Assembly (NCBI GenBank): GCA_914767715.1
Contig: OU612071.1
Span: 9,097,493-9,161,492, forward strand
Direction of reading: 5' to 3'
Length of the DNA: 64,000 bases
Source of the DNA: Membranipora membranacea
Taxonomy: Eukaryota; Bryozoa; Gymnolaemata; Cheilostomatida; Membraniporidae
The notes beneath the pieces are model-generated. The model made no database searches and was not told the origin of the DNA. It worked only from the letters and a program-made list of their open reading frames with translations. How positions within the stretch are numbered: the stretch's first letter is position 1; every line of letters starts with the position of its first letter. Position numbers and translations under genes: made by a program. Below, one piece after another: positions 60,701-64,000 of this stretch.

Positions 60701-63420
60701 CTGGAATACGTTTTTGACTCAATTTTACCATTAATTAAAATGCAAGTGACCTCTGGATCACCAAGCAAACTCACACAATGAGCCAGTGTAAGAAGTTGTG
60801 CCCTAAGGCTGCTTGTGAGTTTACTTTTCTTCAGTTTTACATCATAATAATTATAATATATCTATTGTAAATTTGTACCCATATGTATTTTACCAGAAAC
60901 AATATTCCATTTTTATTTGTGGTCCTGCTACAAAGAAGTATACCTAATTGGTGTTTCTTGTTCTATAGGAATATGATGAGCCTGAGGAAGACATATGTAA
61001 TGTCAGCACACCGGTGTCAGCAAAGTACACTAGGTCTCAGGCAATGACCCATAATTAACCCTTGTCCCACGCTACCCAAAGTATGTGTGGTCTGTCGGAA
61101 GGAGACGAAATATGTAAACAAAAGGCGAGAGCAACTCCATCAGATTCAGACACTAGAAGGAGGTAAGGTTTGCATTGATGTGTACCGTACTACAAAATGA
61201 TGTCCTGGTGACGGACACATACATGTAATTCCCTTGAAGACTGATTGAAGGCAGATGGGGCCTACAGGTAATTTAGATGCGCTAAAAGTGAAGCTAGTAG
61301 TGTTGTACTAGTTCCAATTTGGCGAGGCTTAGCGTGCCTAAACTATCTTATAGAGAAATATCGGTAAACATACTGTAGCCTAATTGCGCAAACTTTCAAT
61401 ACTTTTTGCCTCGTCACGAGTTAAACGGTTATGTCTTCAGGTGATTTGATAGAAGCCGCACGATTCATGGAGGATCAGCAACTACTCTCTTTTGTCAGCT
61501 CACAATCACATGACATAGCTGCCGCTGATGTTCAATATCATCTCTCATGTAGGAGCAAATATGTTATGGCATACAAGCGGAGGCTTGAGCAACTTCAAGC
61601 TGCTTCACTGTAAGTATCGATAAAGAAAGCAGATATTATTAAATTGATAAGATTAAAGAACCTGTCCATAAGACCTTCTGATTTAAAACCTGGGTGTTAT
61701 CATCATTATATGTCGGGTTGTATGTAGGATACCGGCAGTCTCCATTACTTTAAGTACCCTAATAAATTTTGCCAGAAGTGGAGCTAGTGGCATTTTTGTA
61801 TCAATTTACTCTTTTTTCTCTCATTGGAGGTCGATAGCAAAAACGCCACTAGCTCAATTTTTGGCATACCTTAATCTAGTGGTACATGTTGCATGTATTG
61901 TTTGCTTTTCTCAAACCAGGTCTGAAGTAGAAGAAAGGTCTTAAGCCAATGATGATCACACCACTGCTCTGCAGTTGCTAGGAAAGGAGTTTGCTCTCTC
62001 CTCACTTCCCCCAGGAATTGAGAAACCGACCTGTGCATTGTATGGTAGCAGCGCTTCAAACATCAATGATGCTCGATTTGATGCATTCAAGAATGGCACA
62101 ACTGAGAAAGCTCTACCACCGAACGCTGATTGCTTATTACTGCACACCCAACAAGCAAACTATCAGTCCAAAATCTGGCTATCGGCTCTTCAACCAATGA
62201 TCACAGCTGAAAATCCTGATGGCAATGGATGGGAAAAGGAAGGAGGAGATCTAAAGATTAAATGGATGGATGGATGGCCCGCCCAAATCAATAATGAAAA
62301 CCACGAAATGTCAATGCAAGGCAAACCCATGCACTGGCAACTGATGCTCATGTTTGAAAGGAGGAATGAAGTGCACAGCCCTCTGTGGTTGCCGTGACTT
62401 TAACAACCGCAGTGTCGCTATGGACAGTGAGGAGGAAAGTGATGACGATGATGAATTATAACTATGCATTGGTAGCAGCGTATGCATGTTATGTGTTTGA
62501 ACCTTTGTTTTTGAGGCAGTGAGTAGTATAATATTCTTTTGCGTAGGTCGTCAGTACAAATTCTAAAAAGTTACAGTATGGACAGCTGCATTTGCTAATA
62601 ATATCAGTACAGGTATACTCTTATATATATTTGTAGCCTATAGTTATTATATTTATAATAGTATGTTGCCACTTTTCGTGTACAGCACATATACTCTGGG
62701 TCATTTACTAATCGCATGGGTTTTTCAATTTGTCAGAAATACACCAGTGTATTCCGAAAATGGTTAAATTGATAAAACTAGGAGTTTTCTCCTCCGACTA
62801 TGCAAAAAAAAACAATAATACATGCCATATATTGTAAATATGAGTAGAAATTTAGAAATAATATATTGTGCCAAACATCCTCAATAAAAAGCCTAACCAT
62901 GATAAATCAAAAAATATAAAGACCAAAGTAGTCAAATGCAAATTCTAACACTTTAGATATTTATATATAATATAAGGGGGACAAACGCTGACGCTGCCTC
63001 TCTCGGTGACACTTTTATTACGGTACATGATGTTGGCTGTAAATAGCATATAAAATTACCCCAGAAAAGATTAAAACAAAGTATATACTCATTTTTTTCT
63101 GCAAGAGGAAAATTTTGAACACTTTTGAGCCATCTGACAATAGACTATATTGAAAAATTAAAAATCTATCTGCTAGTTAATGCTAAACGATAGGAGTCAT
63201 TTTGTCAATGGATATGTGAATGCACGATCCCTGTGTAATGACTTGTATATAGATAAATAATTCTTTTGTCTAGGGCTGGAGCTGGAAATAGAACCGGCAA
63301 ATGAGTCATTCAATGGGAGGACAACTTTCCTCAAGCTTCACGCACCGTGGGAGGTCCTTACAAGGTACGCCGAGAAGACGAGTCTGCATATGCCTATGAT
63401 CGAAAACGACATCGAAGTAG
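57718..63420 (+). CDS. Anoctamin (TMEM16) N-terminal exons, gene continues past window
   Basis: Exons: 57718-57835 (ATG, 39 codons, donor GTAAGT), 58902-59117, 63274-63420. All join in phase 1 and the last donor is GTAAGT at 63421. The protein so far is about 160 residues. The family-specific cytosolic dimerisation region is clear: V-Y-F-R-D-G-V-R-K-I-D-F-V-L-A-F, R-K-T-F-E-N-N-I-V-L-E-G joined to L-E-L-E-I-E, and L-K-L-H-A-P-W-E-V-L-T-R-Y-A-E. Anoctamins are ten-helix calcium-activated chloride channels or lipid scramblases. The membrane part must lie beyond 64000. The first exon has no family motif and is placed by phase and position only. The 4.2 kb intron before 63274 holds a transposon. 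Confidence 0.88.
57878..58175 (-). mobile_element. tRNA-derived SINE (family B, copy 1)
   Basis: On the minus strand, a tRNA-like head with B box GGTTCAATTCCC (58103-58092) is followed by the body shared with 63463-63745: TTGGTACTGGCACACCATTC, GGGACTAAAAAT, CCCCCTCTGCCTCTTCGAT and AGTAGCCGG. It lies in the first anoctamin intron. Confidence 0.88.
58543..58836 (+). other. 97-codon open frame of unknown status
   Basis: Open from ATG to TAA in the first anoctamin intron, with a mixed, protein-like composition (Y-I-L-N-E-Q-F-G-N-E-F). No flanking splice signals in useful phase and no recognised family. It may be part of an old mobile element or chance. Confidence 0.15.
59757..59828. repeat. Tandem plus inverted ATTGG-rich repeat
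   Basis: GTTGGCTCGGATTGGTGAATGG occurs twice in tandem (about 59763-59808) and is followed by an inverted relative (ACCAATCAGAGTCAACACATTGG). It resembles the 49117 repeat and contains several CCAAT-type words. Confidence 0.75.
60012..63146. mobile_element. 3.1 kb DNA transposon with 5-bp target duplication
   Basis: The ends AGTCTATTGTC (60012) and GACAATAGACT (63146) are perfect inverted repeats, each flanked by ATATT (60007-60011 and 63147-63151). Inner complementarity continues imperfectly: CAGAAAAAAATGAGTATATA at 60048 matches the complement at about 63104-63085, and further weak matches reach about 150 bp in. It encloses the decayed gene at 60391-62460. A 5-bp duplication and these ends do not let me name a superfamily. 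It lies in an intron of the anoctamin gene. Confidence 0.85.
60391..62460 (+). pseudogene. Transposon-borne multi-exon gene, decayed (CxxC and CXC-like)
   Basis: Plus-strand pieces in order: a helical N-terminal frame (60391-60507); L-P-K-V-C-V-V-C-R-K-E-T-K-Y-V-N (about 61067-61160) ending at G|GTAAGG; an exon from 61441 to about 61611 (G-D-L-I-E-A-A-R-F, H-L-S-C-R-S-K-Y); and 61975-62397 with L-P-P-N-A-D-C-L-L-L-H and G-D-L-K-I-K-W-M-D-G-W-P. A shifted frame closes with C-L-K-G-G-M-K-C-T-A-L-C-G-C-R-D and an acidic end (E-E-E-S-D-D-D-D-E-L) stopping at 62460. This arrangement (paired CxxC/HxxC, then G-x-x-x-K-W-x-D-G, then a CXC-type cysteine cluster) is one I associate with repeated invertebrate proteins of unknown function. 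Stops and a frameshift make this copy inactive. Confidence 0.6.
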
Positions 63421-63462
63421 GTAAGTGTGACCTTCATTTCATTCAATGCTCAGGGAGTTGAT

Positions 63463-63745
63463 AGTGGCCTGATGGTTAAGGGTGCAGACTTGTGATTTGT
63501 ATGGTCCAGGTTCAATTCCCGGCGCTGGCAGTCATTCTTATATTGGTACTGGCATGCCATTCATCCTAGGCTGTCCTTGCGGAACGGGATTAAAAATTCC
63601 GGATGTTCACTGTGTGCTTGCGCACCTCATATGCAGTAAAAAAATCCCCCTCTGCCTTTTCGATAAAAAGAGTAGCCGGTATCCCGGCAGGCAAGGGTAT
63701 AGGGCGAAGCTTGAGTACCATGAGATCCTGTACCTGGACCCTAGA
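63463..63745 (+). mobile_element. tRNA-derived SINE (family B, copy 2)
   Basis: Head GTGGCCTGATGGTTAAGGGT (A box) and GGTTCAATTCCC (B box), then the body shared with 57878-58175: TTGGTACTGGCATGCCATTC, CCCCCTCTGCCTTTTCGAT, AGTAGCCGG and AAGGGTATAGG. It lies 43 bp after the donor of the 63274-63420 anoctamin exon. Confidence 0.88.
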
Positions 63746-64000
63746 ATGAAGACTAAGACTTAAATCATCCAATCTAAGTTCTCCAAGTGTTCTTGGTTAG
63801 TTCAACCAAACATAATCCTCTCATTGTATCCATTTTCCTGTCATTTCTTTGGCACGTTAAGGAAAACATCTGTTCAGGATGATGTTGTCTGCCAAAAAAA
63901 AATTATATATGTCCACAAAATCAATGACGATATTGCAACGGTCCGTTGAATACCAACTGTCAAGTTTGCAGTGTGAGAAAATGCAATTGATGATCTTTCG

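Noticed and set aside
63463-63535. tRNA gene with GGTTCAATTCCC B box
   Set aside because: The acceptor stem does not pair and the downstream body is shared with 57878-58175. It is a SINE head.
1-64000. CRISPR arrays, bacterial operons, ribosome binding sites
   Set aside because: The window is eukaryotic. The direct repeats seen are satellites, microsatellites and transposon parts.

Overview
The window is animal nuclear DNA. It is AT-rich, its genes are split by GT-AG introns, and it carries metazoan families: a caspase-type protease, an anoctamin (TMEM16), an NHL-propeller receptor with a mucin-like stalk, and a type I membrane protein resembling the actinoporin fold. Introns of 0.2-4 kb and dense, diverse transposons (tRNA-derived SINEs, a U2 snRNA-headed repeat, LINE fragments, hAT, TTAA-target elements, foldbacks) fit an invertebrate. 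The phylum cannot be fixed from the sequence alone.

Layout. (1) 1-23165 is one large imperfect palindrome. Arm 1-7978 is the reverse complement of arm 14840-23165 at very high identity, around a 6.9 kb unique spacer. Each arm holds small, cysteine-containing exons of secreted or membrane-anchored protein genes, read on the minus strand in the left arm and the plus strand in the right. The right arm alone has a 744-bp 5'-truncated LINE. The left arm alone has about 400 bp that the right lacks. (2) 25.8-32.6 kb (+) is a multi-exon gene for a cell-surface receptor-like protein: signal peptide, six-bladed-type NHL propeller, about 170-residue Thr-rich stalk, one transmembrane helix and a short tail. 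Its signal-peptide exon is the same length (56 nt) and phase as one in each palindrome arm, so the arms probably carry relatives of this gene. A hAT remnant sits in its first intron. (3) 34.8-37.4 kb is two adjacent elements flanked by TTAA that share one TTAA. (4) 38.9-40.4 kb (+) is a two-exon gene for a secreted-then-anchored protein with an actinoporin-like core. (5) 41-46 kb is a repeat-rich stretch: a LINE with a SINE inside it, and 287-bp tandem repeats. (6) 46.1-56.6 kb (-) is a gene of at least ten small exons. The last two make a complete caspase fold with the catalytic His and Cys, and the N-terminal part is unassigned. Its introns hold SINEs, a LINE end, a 21-bp minisatellite and a tetranucleotide repeat. 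(7) 57.7-64 kb (+) is the 5' part of an anoctamin gene, divergent from the caspase gene. Its third intron-exon interval contains a 3.1 kb element with inverted termini and a perfect 5-bp target duplication, enclosing a decayed zinc-finger-like gene.

Taken together, the window has two likely innate-immunity or cell-surface loci (the receptor-like family with its palindromic copies, and the caspase gene), one membrane protein gene and one housekeeping-type lipid scramblase or channel gene, embedded in transposon debris. All gene models are read by eye from splice signals and reading frames. No expression evidence or database search was available.
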